Positions 52,861 through 63,000 of a stretch of 64,000 nucleotides of DNA are shown in pieces (the stretch's first letter is position 1; every line of letters begins with the position of its first letter). The translations under genes were made by a program, and so were the position numbers. Under the pieces are notes generated by a model, which was not told where the DNA came from, ran no database searches, and was given only the letters and a program-made list of their open reading frames with translations. Origin of the DNA: Sorangium cellulosum So ce56 (GTDB lineage: Bacteria; Myxococcota_A; Polyangia; Polyangiales; Polyangiaceae); assembly GCF_000067165.1 (NCBI RefSeq), contig NC_010162.1, forward strand, positions 4,422,501 to 4,486,500. Direction: 5' to 3'.

Positions 52861-54880
52861 AACGCCCATCCGGCCCGGTCACCCCGGCTATGATCTATCG
52901 TACAGGTTTCAGGACGCCCCGACCCCGGACGAGCTACGCGAGTTCCGGGAGGCTGCCGTGGCCATCCGTACGCCGGACGAGCCGATCGAGCAAAATGAGA
53001 CGCTCGTGGCGCGCCTCGGCACGGTTCGGCTGACGTGCATTTCCAGGCCGACCCAGGAGCAGATGGGGCGCCTGCGACCGACGCCCGTGCTGTGCGAGCG
53101 GCGCGGCACGAGGGGCGATCCGATCGGGATCGACACCGAGATCTGGACCGGTCGACCGCTCGCGCCGGACCACTCGGCGGGCCCGCCGCCGTCGCCTGCC
53201 GCTGGTGCGGACAAGGATCTCTGGATACCCAAGGACGGCCTCCTCCAGGCGGAGAAAAGGAGGGGGGCGGTCTACCCCACGCTCCAGACTCTGCTCGCGA
53301 GGATCGGCGCGATCGACGCGCGGCCGCTGCGCCATGCCGGTGTCGCGAAGGTGGTGGTGGCGGTGATCGATACCGAGCTCACCGTGGGGCCGAGCGACAA
53401 GGAGGAGTTCCCTCCGCCCCGCGTCGGTCCGGTCGAGGATGTGTACTTCCCGCGCGCCCTCATGTCGCCCCGGCTCGAGACGAGGGGGAATCATGGTGAC
53501 CTGATGACGCGGGTCGTCGTGGACACGCTCGCCGGTACCCACGCGTATGTGCGGCGCATCCGAGTGCCGCCGCACGCGAGCAGCTATCTCGCGCCGACCG
53601 ATCTCGCCATGGCCGTCGCCGAGGCGGTAGAGCCCAGGGGAGGCGACGCGGAGGCACACCCCGCGGATGTGGTCTTGATCCCGATGAGCAGTGGCCGCTG
53701 GGGCATGCCGCCGCATCTGGATGCCATGCTCGTCGAGGCGGCGCGCACGGGGCGCGGTGGCCGCGGCGTGGTGATCGTCTGCTCCACCGGGCGCCCGGAC
53801 GACAATCAGGACACGATGCCGAGGTACTCTTGGCCGAGCGCGGCGCTGGGTGCGGACGAGCTGGGCTCCCACCCAGACGTACTGCTCGTCGGACCCTGCG
53901 ATCTTGCGGGGCGGTGGCTCCGCCGCTACGGTGAGCGGCTGACCGACGAGCCGCCGGACGCGCTGCGCCTGACGACGGGGATCTCCGGCCGGATGGGACC
54001 AGCGGTCGACATCGCCGCGCCGGGGGTATGCTCGGTGCTTCACGAGCGCGGCGGTCTGACGGACGAGAGCAGTCTCGCCTCCGCGCTCGTGGCTGGAGTG
54101 GCCGCGCTGGTGCTGCAGGCGAATCCCTCTCTGACTGCCCGCGAGGTGCGGACCGTCCTGCGGCAGACGGCGCTGATCCCGCGCGATGCGGACGCGCCCT
54201 ACGGCCCGGAGGCCGCGGGCTGCTCTAATTTTGGCCGAGACGGGCACAACTTCAAGGTAGGTGCGGGAATGGTGAACGCCCTCGCGGCCACGCTCGCCGC
54301 GCGCGACCCCGTCTGCCAGGCGCTGCTCCAGGCGGCGGTGCCGGCGCCGCCGCCTCCGGAGCTGGACGCGCTACTAGCGGATCCGGCGCTGCTCATCGCG
54401 CGCTGGTTCGACCATTGGACCCTGCGCTACACCGGAAATCATCCGATCGCGGCCGGCTACCGGGAGCACCGATCCGGGCTGGCACGGCTGCTCCTCCGCT
54501 CCGGGCCGCTGCGCGAGGACCTGGGCTGGGTACTGCGTCACCTCTTCGCGATTTTCACCTACGACGGCGGCAACCGCTGGTATTCCCCGAGCGTCGGGCC
54601 GCAGGCCAACCATGGAGCGCTCCGGCGCAGGCTCCGGCGTGTCACCCAAACACTCCGCGCCGAGGTCACAGGCGGGGCCGGTCCAGGCGACGTCGATCGC
54701 GAGCCGCTGGCCGCGTGGGCGGGTGCGCTCGACGCCTCTCTTGAAAAATTGAGCGACGCCGCCCTGGAGGCCCTCCTCCTCGGAGCGTTCCTCGGATATG
54801 GCGTCGATCATGGGAAGTCCGATCTGCCGCCTTCCGGCGTGCCCTACCGCCAGCTCGAAAGGCGCGAGCTCGGGGTATGA
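52853..54880 (+). CDS. cytoplasmic subtilisin-like (S8) serine protease
   Basis: 675 aa. ATG 52853 has GAGGAGG just upstream and overlaps the preceding stop by 8 nt. An N-terminal extension of about 160 residues is followed by an S8 peptidase domain with its triad in order: Asp 173 in VVVAVIDTE, His 214 in RGNHGD, Ser 407 in ESSLASALVAG. The Ser motif is atypical: Ser-Ser replaces Gly-Thr-Ser and Pro is absent. Residues after 500 form a helical C-terminal domain of unknown fold. No signal peptide, so it should work in the cytoplasm, unlike secreted degradative subtilases. Such intracellular subtilases recur as effectors or activators in predicted bacterial conflict systems beside caspase-like proteases. 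Likely substrates are the neighbouring proteins or cell proteins (inference). Confidence 0.88.
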   Translation: MAETPIRPGHPGYDLSYRFQDAPTPDELREFREAAVAIRTPDEPIEQNETLVARLGTVRLTCISRPTQEQMGRLRPTPVLCERRGTRGDPIGIDTEIWTGRPLAPDHSAGPPPSPAAGADKDLWIPKDGLLQAEKRRGAVYPTLQTLLARIGAIDARPLRHAGVAKVVVAVIDTELTVGPSDKEEFPPPRVGPVEDVYFPRALMSPRLETRGNHGDLMTRVVVDTLAGTHAYVRRIRVPPHASSYLAPTDLAMAVAEAVEPRGGDAEAHPADVVLIPMSSGRWGMPPHLDAMLVEAARTGRGGRGVVIVCSTGRPDDNQDTMPRYSWPSAALGADELGSHPDVLLVGPCDLAGRWLRRYGERLTDEPPDALRLTTGISGRMGPAVDIAAPGVCSVLHERGGLTDESSLASALVAGVAALVLQANPSLTAREVRTVLRQTALIPRDADAPYGPEAAGCSNFGRDGHNFKVGAGMVNALAATLAARDPVCQALLQAAVPAPPPPELDALLADPALLIARWFDHWTLRYTGNHPIAAGYREHRSGLARLLLRSGPLREDLGWVLRHLFAIFTYDGGNRWYSPSVGPQANHGALRRRLRRVTQTLRAEVTGGAGPGDVDREPLAAWAGALDASLEKLSDAALEALLLGAFLGYGVDHGKSDLPPSGVPYRQLERRELGV

Positions 54881-54890
54881 TGCCGACCCG

Positions 54891-57242
54891 GTGGATCCCC
54901 CGACGAGCCGGCACGCCCGGGATCGACGGGCGGCGCGGCTCTGGCCCTGCGCTATCGCGCTCGCATTCCTCGCCGCCGTCGCGGTCGCCGCGGGCCGGCT
55001 CTCGCTCTCTACCCTGGGAACGCCGTTCCCCGGGCTGTTCGTCGATCCCCACGGGTCTTACTCGTCCGTGCGCTTCCCGAGCTGGCCCGCGGCGGACTCG
55101 CTGCGCTTCCCGGATCGCCTCGTGTTCGTGGACGGCATCCCGGCAGGGACGCCGCGCGACGCGCCCAACGACTTCGTCCTGCCGGGCATCCGGCGCGCAG
55201 TCGCCGGCCGGTACGAGGGCGGGGCGGGCGACGTCGAGCTCGTGTTTTCGCGCGCTGGCGCACAGATCCCCGTCCGTCGAGCGATCCGGGTCGTCGGTGT
55301 CGACGAGGTGGCGTTCTTCTTCGGCTTCTATGTCTTGGTGGGCCTATCCATCCTCGGCTCCGGCGTGGCGGTGTACGTTATCGCCGAGCGCCGGGCTGCG
55401 GCGCGTGCATACGCCCTGTGGGCCGTCGGCGCGGCCCTGTTCTTTTGCACGTTCTACGATTACCACACGACCACCGCGATCGTGCCGCTGTTCGACGTGG
55501 CAGCGCTCGCGGTGCTGCTCGGCTTCCTATGGTTGGCCTGGGCGTTCCCGGCTCCCCCGCGCGCCGGCCGCGGCGCGCTCCGTTCTGCGCTGGTCGCGTT
55601 GTCGGTCGCCGGCGCGGTGATCGCGGGCGTGCTAATTGCTTCACCGCGGCTCCCGGTGGACATCCTGGCCCTCCGAGTCGCGGTCGTGCACCTCAACGTG
55701 CTTGCCATGTTCGTTCTGGTGGGGGCGCTGGGCGTCCGGGTGCGCGCCTCAACGGGGGTGGAGCGGGAGCAACTCCTCTCGGCCGCGTACGGCCTCGTGA
55801 CCATCCCGGTGCTGATCGGGGTGGGCTTGTTGCTTGCGCAGGTGGCCGGACGGGCCACCGTGCACCTGTTGCTGCCGCTCCTGGCGCCGCTGATCCCCGT
55901 CGCCATCGGATATTCGATCATCCGCCATGATATCCTGTACACACGCGCACTGCTCACCCGTCGCCTCATGGCCCTGCCGCTCGGGCTGATGGGGCTCGCG
56001 GCGGGCGTGTTGGCGTGGCTCATTCTTCGCTACGCGGCCTCCGTGCACGGCATAGATTGGCTGGTTCCGGTCGTTTTCGGCCTCTCGGCCCTGATCCTGG
56101 TGGTCATTTTCGGCCAGCGCCTCATGACGCGGCTCTTCTTCCGCGCCGCGGAGGAGTACCGACCGACCATCGAGCAGCTCAGCGAGCGCATCGCCTCGCT
56201 GCGCGACGAGGACGCGATCCGCGCGGAACTCTCGCGGCTCATCCTCCGCTGGCTTCCCACCGAGGGCGTCGACGTGCTGGCGCCGAACGCGCTCGCGACC
56301 GCGCCCGGGCTCACGGCGGCCGGACGCGCCTCCCTGGACGCGGGGCGACACGTTCGTGTTGCGGCCGGACCGGGGCGCGTCGAGATCCTGGTCCCCATGC
56401 GCTTCCACGGAGAGCTGTGCGGCGTATTCCGAATCGGCCCGAAGTCCGGCGGCGCCCTGTTCACGAGCGAGGACGTGGCCCTGCTCGACACCATGGCTGC
56501 CCTCGGGGCCGTCGCCCTGCACCACGCGGCCGTCATCGGCGAGGTGGAGAACCTCCGGCGCGTGCAGGTCGATGCCTCTCGCGATGAGCGCACCCGGGTC
56601 GTGGATACGCTGAGCGCGGAGATCGCCCACGAGCTCGGGCATCCCCTCCGCTACTTCAAGGATCTGTTCCAGGAGCGGCCGGCCGGCACCCCCGTCAGCA
56701 ACGAGGAACTCGACTTCGCGCGCCTCCAGGTGGAGCGCATGGACCGAATGCTCACGACGCTCGAGACGCTGGAGATCCCCCCACCGCGCCAGGAGCCGGT
56801 CGTCTTGCGCCGGACCGTGGAGCATGCCCTGCTCCTGCTCCGCGAGACCTTCCAGGCGCAGAGCGTCACCGTGGAGAACGACGTCCCCGAAGGGCTCGTC
56901 CTGCAGGCCGAGCACGATCCGCTCGTTCAGGTCTTCGCGAACCTTCTCCGGAACGCGGCGCAGGCGGCGGGGCCCGGCGGCAGCGTCGGGGTGCGCGCGT
57001 ACCGCGCCGGTGACGTGTGGCGGGTGGACATCTGGGACAATGGCCCCGGGATCTCGGAGGAGGTCCAGCCAACGCTGTTCCGCGTCTGGGGTGTGACCAC
57101 CCGCAGGGGCGGGAAGGGCCTCGGCCTGATGGTCTGCACCCGCATCCTGCGGCACCTGCATTGGGACATCGATTTCTTCCGCGAAGGCGATCGGACCATC
57201 TTCCGGATTACGATTCCGGTCCATTCCACGGCGGCCTCATGA
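54891..57242 (+). CDS. membrane sensor histidine kinase
   Basis: 783 aa from GTG 54891, 10 nt after the protease stop; an upstream ATG (54798) would force an 83-nt overlap. A first membrane helix (CAIALAFLAAVAVAA) leads to an extracytoplasmic segment with PDZ-like strands (about 40-140), then roughly seven to eight more membrane helices, a GAF-like region (about 440-560), a HisKA helix with His 580 in IAHELGHPL, and an HATPase domain with N-box FANLLRNAAQ, G1 DNGPGIS and G2 GGKGLGLMVC. It autophosphorylates on His and should signal to the response regulator encoded next, with which it overlaps by ATGA. The stimulus is unknown; the PDZ-like loop suggests envelope protein or peptide sensing. 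Confidence 0.9.
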   Translation: MDPPTSRHARDRRAARLWPCAIALAFLAAVAVAAGRLSLSTLGTPFPGLFVDPHGSYSSVRFPSWPAADSLRFPDRLVFVDGIPAGTPRDAPNDFVLPGIRRAVAGRYEGGAGDVELVFSRAGAQIPVRRAIRVVGVDEVAFFFGFYVLVGLSILGSGVAVYVIAERRAAARAYALWAVGAALFFCTFYDYHTTTAIVPLFDVAALAVLLGFLWLAWAFPAPPRAGRGALRSALVALSVAGAVIAGVLIASPRLPVDILALRVAVVHLNVLAMFVLVGALGVRVRASTGVEREQLLSAAYGLVTIPVLIGVGLLLAQVAGRATVHLLLPLLAPLIPVAIGYSIIRHDILYTRALLTRRLMALPLGLMGLAAGVLAWLILRYAASVHGIDWLVPVVFGLSALILVVIFGQRLMTRLFFRAAEEYRPTIEQLSERIASLRDEDAIRAELSRLILRWLPTEGVDVLAPNALATAPGLTAAGRASLDAGRHVRVAAGPGRVEILVPMRFHGELCGVFRIGPKSGGALFTSEDVALLDTMAALGAVALHHAAVIGEVENLRRVQVDASRDERTRVVDTLSAEIAHELGHPLRYFKDLFQERPAGTPVSNEELDFARLQVERMDRMLTTLETLEIPPPRQEPVVLRRTVEHALLLLRETFQAQSVTVENDVPEGLVLQAEHDPLVQVFANLLRNAAQAAGPGGSVGVRAYRAGDVWRVDIWDNGPGISEEVQPTLFRVWGVTTRRGGKGLGLMVCTRILRHLHWDIDFFREGDRTIFRITIPVHSTAAS

Positions 57243-58726
57243 GAATCCTGATCATCGATGATCAGCCGGGGGACCGGCTCATTCTCCGCAAGGTGCTCCG
57301 CGAACTCGGCGATATCGAGCTCGCCGAGGCAGACTCGCTCGCCGCAGCGCGCCGGGCCATCGAGGTCGACGCGTTCGACGCGGCGATCGTCGATCTTCGG
57401 CTCGGAGAGGATCTGCGCAATCGGGATGGGCACGTGCTCGTGCGCGAGCTGCGCCAGCGGACCACCACCGTCCCGATCGTGTGGACCGCCACGCGGGAGA
57501 TCCATGAGATTCGCGAGGCCATGCGCAACGGGGCGTACGATTACATCTTCAAGGATGCGCCCTACAAGGAGCTCGTGGCGCGTGTCATCGAGGGGCTGCG
57601 GAGCCGGCGCTCGCTGGAGCGCGAGGTGCTGGAGCACCGCGCGCGCCGTACGCTCGACCAGCCGATCGTGCACGGAATGGTCGGCGACTCGGCGCCCGTC
57701 ATGAGGCTGCGGGAGGACGTGAAGGCGATTGCCGTCGGCTCCGACCGGCCGGTCTTGATCCTCGGTCCCTCGGGGGCGGGCAAGGAGCTGGTCGCGCGGG
57801 CGATCCACGCGCTCGGGCCGCACCCGGACGCGACGTTCGTAGCCAAGAACTGCGCCGCGATCCCCGAGTCGCTCTTCGAATCGGAGCTGTTCGGCCACGA
57901 GGAGAACGCGTTCACTGGCGCCAAGCGGCGCGCCGGCGCCCTGGGCTCGACCGGCAAGGGCACGCTGTTCCTCGACGAGATCGGGGAGATGCCGCCCGGC
58001 CAGCAGGCCAAGCTCCTCAGGGTGCTGGAGGCGCGGCGCTACACGCCGCTCGGAGCGGATGTGGAGCGCCCTTTCCACGGCCGCGTGGTCGCGGCCACGC
58101 TCGTGGATCTCGAGGAGCGCGTGAAGCGCGGCGCGTTCCGCCAAGATCTCTACATGCGCCTGTCGTTCTTTCCCATCCGTGTCCCGCGCCTCCAAGATCA
58201 CGCGGAGGACATCCCCGCGATCATCGAGCACTACATCGGTGCGAGCGGCCTTCGCCCTTTCCGCTTCTCGCCGGAGGCCCTCCGGGACCTGATGGTGCGT
58301 GAGTGGCCCGGCAACGTGCGCGAGCTGCAGCAGGTGGTCGAGCGAATCGCCATCCGTCCGCCCGCGGACGGCGTCGTGCGGCCGGAGCACGTCGCGGCTG
58401 CGGTGTCGTCGCCGCCGCCCGCTGCGGCGGAGCTCCTGCGTTCGGCGGCGCGGATGCTGCTCACCGCGGTCGGCCCCCAGAACCTGGCGTTGTCCGATGA
58501 CCGGCAAGAGCAGCGTGTCGACGTCATCGAGGAGCTGACGGCCGCCCTGTTCCGGGAGGCGCTCGCCCGCTGCGATCACAAGAAGGCACGCGCGGCGCGG
58601 CTGGTGGGCACGGATCGGCGCGTGATCGAGCGCTTCATGAAGCGCGGCGCGCCGGCGCAGGCCGCGTTCGACCTTGCGGCTCAAGCGGACGCAGGAACGG
58701 CAGAGGACCCCGACGAGGACGGGTGA
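57239..58726 (+). CDS. sigma-54-dependent response regulator (REC-AAA+-Fis)
   Basis: 495 aa. The receiver domain has acidic pocket IIDDQ, phosphoacceptor Asp 52 in IVDLRLG, Thr in VWTAT and Lys in FKDAP. The AAA+ sigma-54 interaction domain has Walker A GPSGAGKE (176), a GAFTGA loop reading NAFTGA (223; first Gly replaced by Asn), Walker B TLFLDEIGEM and the R-finger region. A Fis-like helix-turn-helix ends the protein (ALARCDHKKARAARLVGTDR). Cognate partner of the adjoining kinase (ATGA overlap). It would activate promoters of the -24/-12 type, several of which occur in this window, including one in front of its own operon. The GAFTGA change may alter sigma-54 contact but other activators tolerate variants. 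Confidence 0.92.
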   Translation: MRILIIDDQPGDRLILRKVLRELGDIELAEADSLAAARRAIEVDAFDAAIVDLRLGEDLRNRDGHVLVRELRQRTTTVPIVWTATREIHEIREAMRNGAYDYIFKDAPYKELVARVIEGLRSRRSLEREVLEHRARRTLDQPIVHGMVGDSAPVMRLREDVKAIAVGSDRPVLILGPSGAGKELVARAIHALGPHPDATFVAKNCAAIPESLFESELFGHEENAFTGAKRRAGALGSTGKGTLFLDEIGEMPPGQQAKLLRVLEARRYTPLGADVERPFHGRVVAATLVDLEERVKRGAFRQDLYMRLSFFPIRVPRLQDHAEDIPAIIEHYIGASGLRPFRFSPEALRDLMVREWPGNVRELQQVVERIAIRPPADGVVRPEHVAAAVSSPPPAAAELLRSAARMLLTAVGPQNLALSDDRQEQRVDVIEELTAALFREALARCDHKKARAARLVGTDRRVIERFMKRGAPAQAAFDLAAQADAGTAEDPDEDG

Positions 58727-58743
58727 GCGATCCAGGAGGAGTT

Positions 58744-60024
58744 ATGGACGGGAACGTATCTAGGACGAGGGACGCGCGGCAACTCCACGACGCGCACGCG
58801 CTGGTGGTCGGGATCTCCGCGTACAGCCATGTGAACCCGTTGCCGCGGGCGGTCGTCAATGATGCGGAGAAGATCCGCGAGGCGCTGCTTGACCCGGCCT
58901 GCGGCGGCTACCTGGACGAGCGCGTGAAGCTCCTGCGCGACGGCGAGGCGACCGGAGCGGCGATCCGAGGCGCGCTCGAGGAGTTCAAGGTCCGGTGCGG
59001 CCCGGGCTCCACGGCGCTCGTCTATTTCTCCGGCCACGGGGGGAGCATCACCTCTGGCCCGCGCGCAGGCCAATACCTGCTGCCCGTCGATGTCGACGGG
59101 AGCTCGCAGGATTCACTCGCGGACACCGGGATCTCCGGCGACGAGCTCACGGGCCTGCTGTCGACCGTCAGCGCGAAGCGGCTGCTCGTGATCCTCGACT
59201 GCTGCTATGCGGGCGGCGTGGGCGATCCCAAGGCGATCACACCCGTCGAGCGGCTCGACGGCTTCAAGGCGGGGCTCTCCGGCGACGACTATGAGAAGCT
59301 CGCCTCCGGCGAGGGCCGCGTCATCTTCGCCGCCGCCCGCCGTGATGAGGTCTCGTGGGTGCTGCGGCACGACGAGAACAGCCTGTTCACGAAGCACCTG
59401 CTCGCCGGGCTGCGGGGCGCGGCGGCGTCGGGGGACGGCTTCATCCGTATCTTCGAGCTCTTCGAGTACATGGCGAAGGCGGTGCGCGACGCGGGCGGGC
59501 GGCAGCGTCCGGTGCTCAAATGCCAGACGGAGGACAACTTCGCCGTGGCGCTGGGGAGACGCGAGCGGCGTGCTGATGCGTCCGGCAACCGGTTTACCTA
59601 CGATGTCTACTTGACTTTCGCACCGGAGGACGCCGACCTCGCTTATGAGACGGTGATCCCCTTCCTGGAGCGAGCCGGGTTGAAGGTCGTCACTTCCGAC
59701 TCCCAGAACCTGGACATCGGCGGCTACCGTGTCGTCAATGTGGCGCGCGGCATCGAGAAATCCAAGCGGACGCTGCTCATGCTCAGCCCCGCCTACCTGC
59801 GAAACCATTACGGGACATTCGAAGCTGTCCTCGCAATGCAGCTGGGCCTGGATCAAGGCAAGTTCCGGCTGATCCCGCTCCTACTCCAGCCGCGACAGAC
59901 CCTCGATCTACCGCTCTTGCTCCGCAGCCTGCAAGCGGCAGACTATAGTCATCGTTATATCGGGGGCGAGAGGGCGCTCGCGCTCATCGTCGACGCCGTG
60001 AAGGGACCTATTCCGTCCATGTAG
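58744..60024 (+). CDS. caspase-like protease-TIR fusion
   Basis: 426 aa. ATG 58744 is preferred because AGGAGGA lies just before it; a GTG at 58723 overlapping the upstream stop is the alternative. The N-terminal caspase/metacaspase p20 fold has catalytic His 98 in YFSGHGG and Cys 154 in LDCCYAGG, with the basic-to-acidic surface strands expected. The C-terminal TIR domain (about 280-400) starts YDVYLTFAPEDADLAYE and keeps an acidic residue (Glu 360, YGTFEAV) at the NADase glutamate position. No signal peptide. Such a protein could combine proteolysis and NAD+ depletion or use TIR for assembly with the TIR protein encoded next. It is a predicted executioner in a cell-death or anti-phage response; the trigger is unknown. 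Confidence 0.9.
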   Translation: MDGNVSRTRDARQLHDAHALVVGISAYSHVNPLPRAVVNDAEKIREALLDPACGGYLDERVKLLRDGEATGAAIRGALEEFKVRCGPGSTALVYFSGHGGSITSGPRAGQYLLPVDVDGSSQDSLADTGISGDELTGLLSTVSAKRLLVILDCCYAGGVGDPKAITPVERLDGFKAGLSGDDYEKLASGEGRVIFAAARRDEVSWVLRHDENSLFTKHLLAGLRGAAASGDGFIRIFELFEYMAKAVRDAGGRQRPVLKCQTEDNFAVALGRRERRADASGNRFTYDVYLTFAPEDADLAYETVIPFLERAGLKVVTSDSQNLDIGGYRVVNVARGIEKSKRTLLMLSPAYLRNHYGTFEAVLAMQLGLDQGKFRLIPLLLQPRQTLDLPLLLRSLQAADYSHRYIGGERALALIVDAVKGPIPSM

Positions 60025-60086
60025 CGGAGCTTGACGGCGGATGTGGGACATAAGCACAGCCGCGCTGAGCGAGCGGGACTTTAGGG

Positions 60087-63000
60087 ATGAGCGTGATGGG
60101 CAAGGAGCCGATGACAAAGCCGGCTATCGCATCGACACCACCCGCCGAGCCGCCGTCCGGGAGGACCCGAGACGTCTTCGTCTCCTATGCCGAGGAAGAT
60201 ACCTATTGGGTCGAGGGTGCTCTCGTCGATGCGCTCCGACGGGCCGGTCTCCGGTGCACTACGGAGAGGGCTTTCGCGCTCGGTGTGCCACGGGTGCTCG
60301 AGTTCGCACGCGCCATCGAGGATGCGGAGCGGACGGTACTCGTCCTCTCGCCCGCCTACCGGGTCGATCGGCTCGGGCGGTTCGTCAGCCTGCTCGCGCG
60401 CAGCTTCCATCTCGAGAGAGCGCAGGGCGCCGTCCTCACGCTCAAGCTGAGCGCGGATCCGCTGCCCGCCCATCTGCATGGCCTCGAGGTCATCGAGGCA
60501 GACCAGACCGGTCGTACCGCCGCCATCGCGGAGCTCTGCCGTTGCCTCGGCCGGGAGCTGCCGCCGGCCGCGCGCAAGCCGCCCTGTCCCTACCCGGGCA
60601 TGACGCCCTTCCGCGAGAGGGGCCAGTTCTTCTACGGCCGGGAGAGGGAGATAGCGGAGATCCTCGCCGCGATAGAGGAGAGTGTCGATGTCTTCATCAT
60701 CGGCCCATCGGGCTCGGGCAAATCATCGCTGATCAGCGCCGGGCTCCTGCCGTTGATCGAGGACGCCGGGCTCGGGGTCCGCGCGCTGCGGCCAGGCGCC
60801 TCGCCGCTCCGTGCGCTCGAGCAGGCGCTTGAAGGGCCGGCCAGGTCGTCCCCAGGACGGCGCGCGGCGCGCGAAATCCTCGTTGTTGATCAGCTCGAAG
60901 AGCTCTTCTCGCAGGGCGATCGCACTGCGCAGCGGCAATTCGTGTCCAGGGTCGCCGCTGCCCGGGAGCGCGGGGTGTCTCTCGTGGCCGCGATGCGCGC
61001 GGACTTCTATCCGGACCTGATGAACACTGCACTCTGGCCACTCGAGGGCCCGACCCGCCGTCGCCTGGAGATCCTGCCGCTCCGTGGCGACGCGCTGCGA
61101 GACGCGATCGTGAAGCCGGCGGCCCGCGTGGAGGTTCACGTGGAGAGCGCGCTCGTCGAGCGGCTGATCGCGGAGGCAGAGGGCGAGCCAGGGGCGCTGC
61201 CGCTCCTGCAAGAGGTGCTGGTCCTGCTCTGGGAACGCATGCGTGAGCGCGTGCTCACGCTAGACAGCTATCAGCCCCCCGGCGCACAGACGTCGCACGG
61301 GCTGAACGAGGCACTGGCGCGACGTGCGACACACACCTATGCCGAGCTGGCTCCCGAGCAGCAGGTGATCGCTCGGCGGATCTTGGTTCAGCTTGTGCAA
61401 TTTGGGAGGGGACGCGCGGATGCGAAGCGGCAGAGCTCCCGGCTGACCCTCGCGACGCGCGAGCAGAACCAGGCCCTGTTCGAGCGTACGCTCGATTACC
61501 TGATCGGCAGCCGCTTGCTGACCGCCGATGGTGACTCCAAAGATGCGACGGTCGAGCTCAGCCACGAGGCCCTGATCACTGCCTGGCCGGCCTTCCAGGA
61601 ATGGCTGCGGACCTGGCGTGACCGGGAGGAGACGCTGCGCCGGCTTGAGGGGAAGGTGGACGACTGGCGCCGGCTCGGGCGCGGCGAAGGGGGTCTGCTG
61701 GATCGAGCCGAACTGCCTGATGCTGAGCGCTGGCTCGCCAGCGAGGACGCGGAGGTGCTGGGCTATCCGGCGGATCTGCGGGCACTGGTCGAGGCGAGCC
61801 AGCGCGCGATCGAGGAGGAGAGGCTGCGTGAGCTGCGCCATGCGCAGGCGATCGCCGACGAGCAGCGCCAGCGTGCCGAGGCAGAGAAGCGGCGCGCGGA
61901 CGCGGAGGCAGCGCGCGCGCAGGAGGCGAAGCAGGCCGCCGCGCGGCTGAGGCGACGCGCCATCACCATCGGTATCCTGGCCTCGCTCGTGCTTGCCGGC
62001 GGTGGAGTCGCCTCCTGGACGTGGCAGCAGCGCATGCAAGTGGAGCGCGAGAGGTCGCTGCACGCGCAGCGCGCGGCCGAGGAGGCGCAGAAGGCGCTCG
62101 CCAACGAAATCGTCGGCGTGGCCTCGAGGGTCGACGATCCGCTCCTCGGCGCGCTGCTCTTAGCGGAGCTGCCCGACGTGCCGGAGCCCCGTCGCGGGCC
62201 CTGGATTGCGCGTCAGATCGCCAATGGGCTCCTGCCGATGTCGGCCATTTTCATGCAGGACGAGAAGCCGATGAGCGCCCGGGTGGAATCCGCCGATTTC
62301 AATGGGCGCGGCGACCGAATTGCGCTTGGATGGAGCGACGGGACGATATCCATTGTCTCCGCCGACGGCCGCGGAGCGCGCGTCGACCTGCGCACCGGCT
62401 TTGGCTCCATTCGCTGGCTCCGCTTCGACGAGGAACGGCAGGCCGTCATCGCCTGGCTGGGTGGGCACTCGAACGGCACGCTCGCGGTAGTCCCACTCGA
62501 CGGGACGAGCCCGCCGCGGCTGGCCGAGATGGACATAAGCTCGACGCAGTTCCCCAGCGTCTTGAGCGATGGCACCCTCGTCGTTGCGCGCGCCGACGGC
62601 ACGCTGCGCATGTGGCGCTGGGAGGGGAGCGAACGCGGCCTGAAAGCGAGCGCGGAGCGCAGGATTGCGGTGTCCATCGACAAGATCGCGCTGGCCGCGG
62701 ACGGTCGTCGTGCCGTTGTCTGGAACTTCGAGGGGGTGTGGATCATCGACGTGGAGGCCGGCTCGACGCTCGGACGGCTCGCGGGCCCCCTCGTCGGCGG
62801 CACGCGGGCGGGCGGCGATGTACTCGACGTCGACTTCGACCCTCGGGGGGAGCGGATCGTGACGATCTCGTCGGAGGAGCAGGTATTGCTCTGGACCGTG
62901 GTGCACGGCCGCTTGCAGGGCCCGTCGGGGCTGCCGGACAGCGTCCCTCACGCGAAACCGCTGGCCGTCGCATTCTCGCTGGATGGCGCGCGCGTGCTCG

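Noticed and set aside
54798..54890. ATG 54798 as start of the histidine kinase
   Set aside because: It would overlap the protease gene by 83 nt with no ribosome binding site; GTG 54891 begins just after the protease stop and before the first membrane helix.
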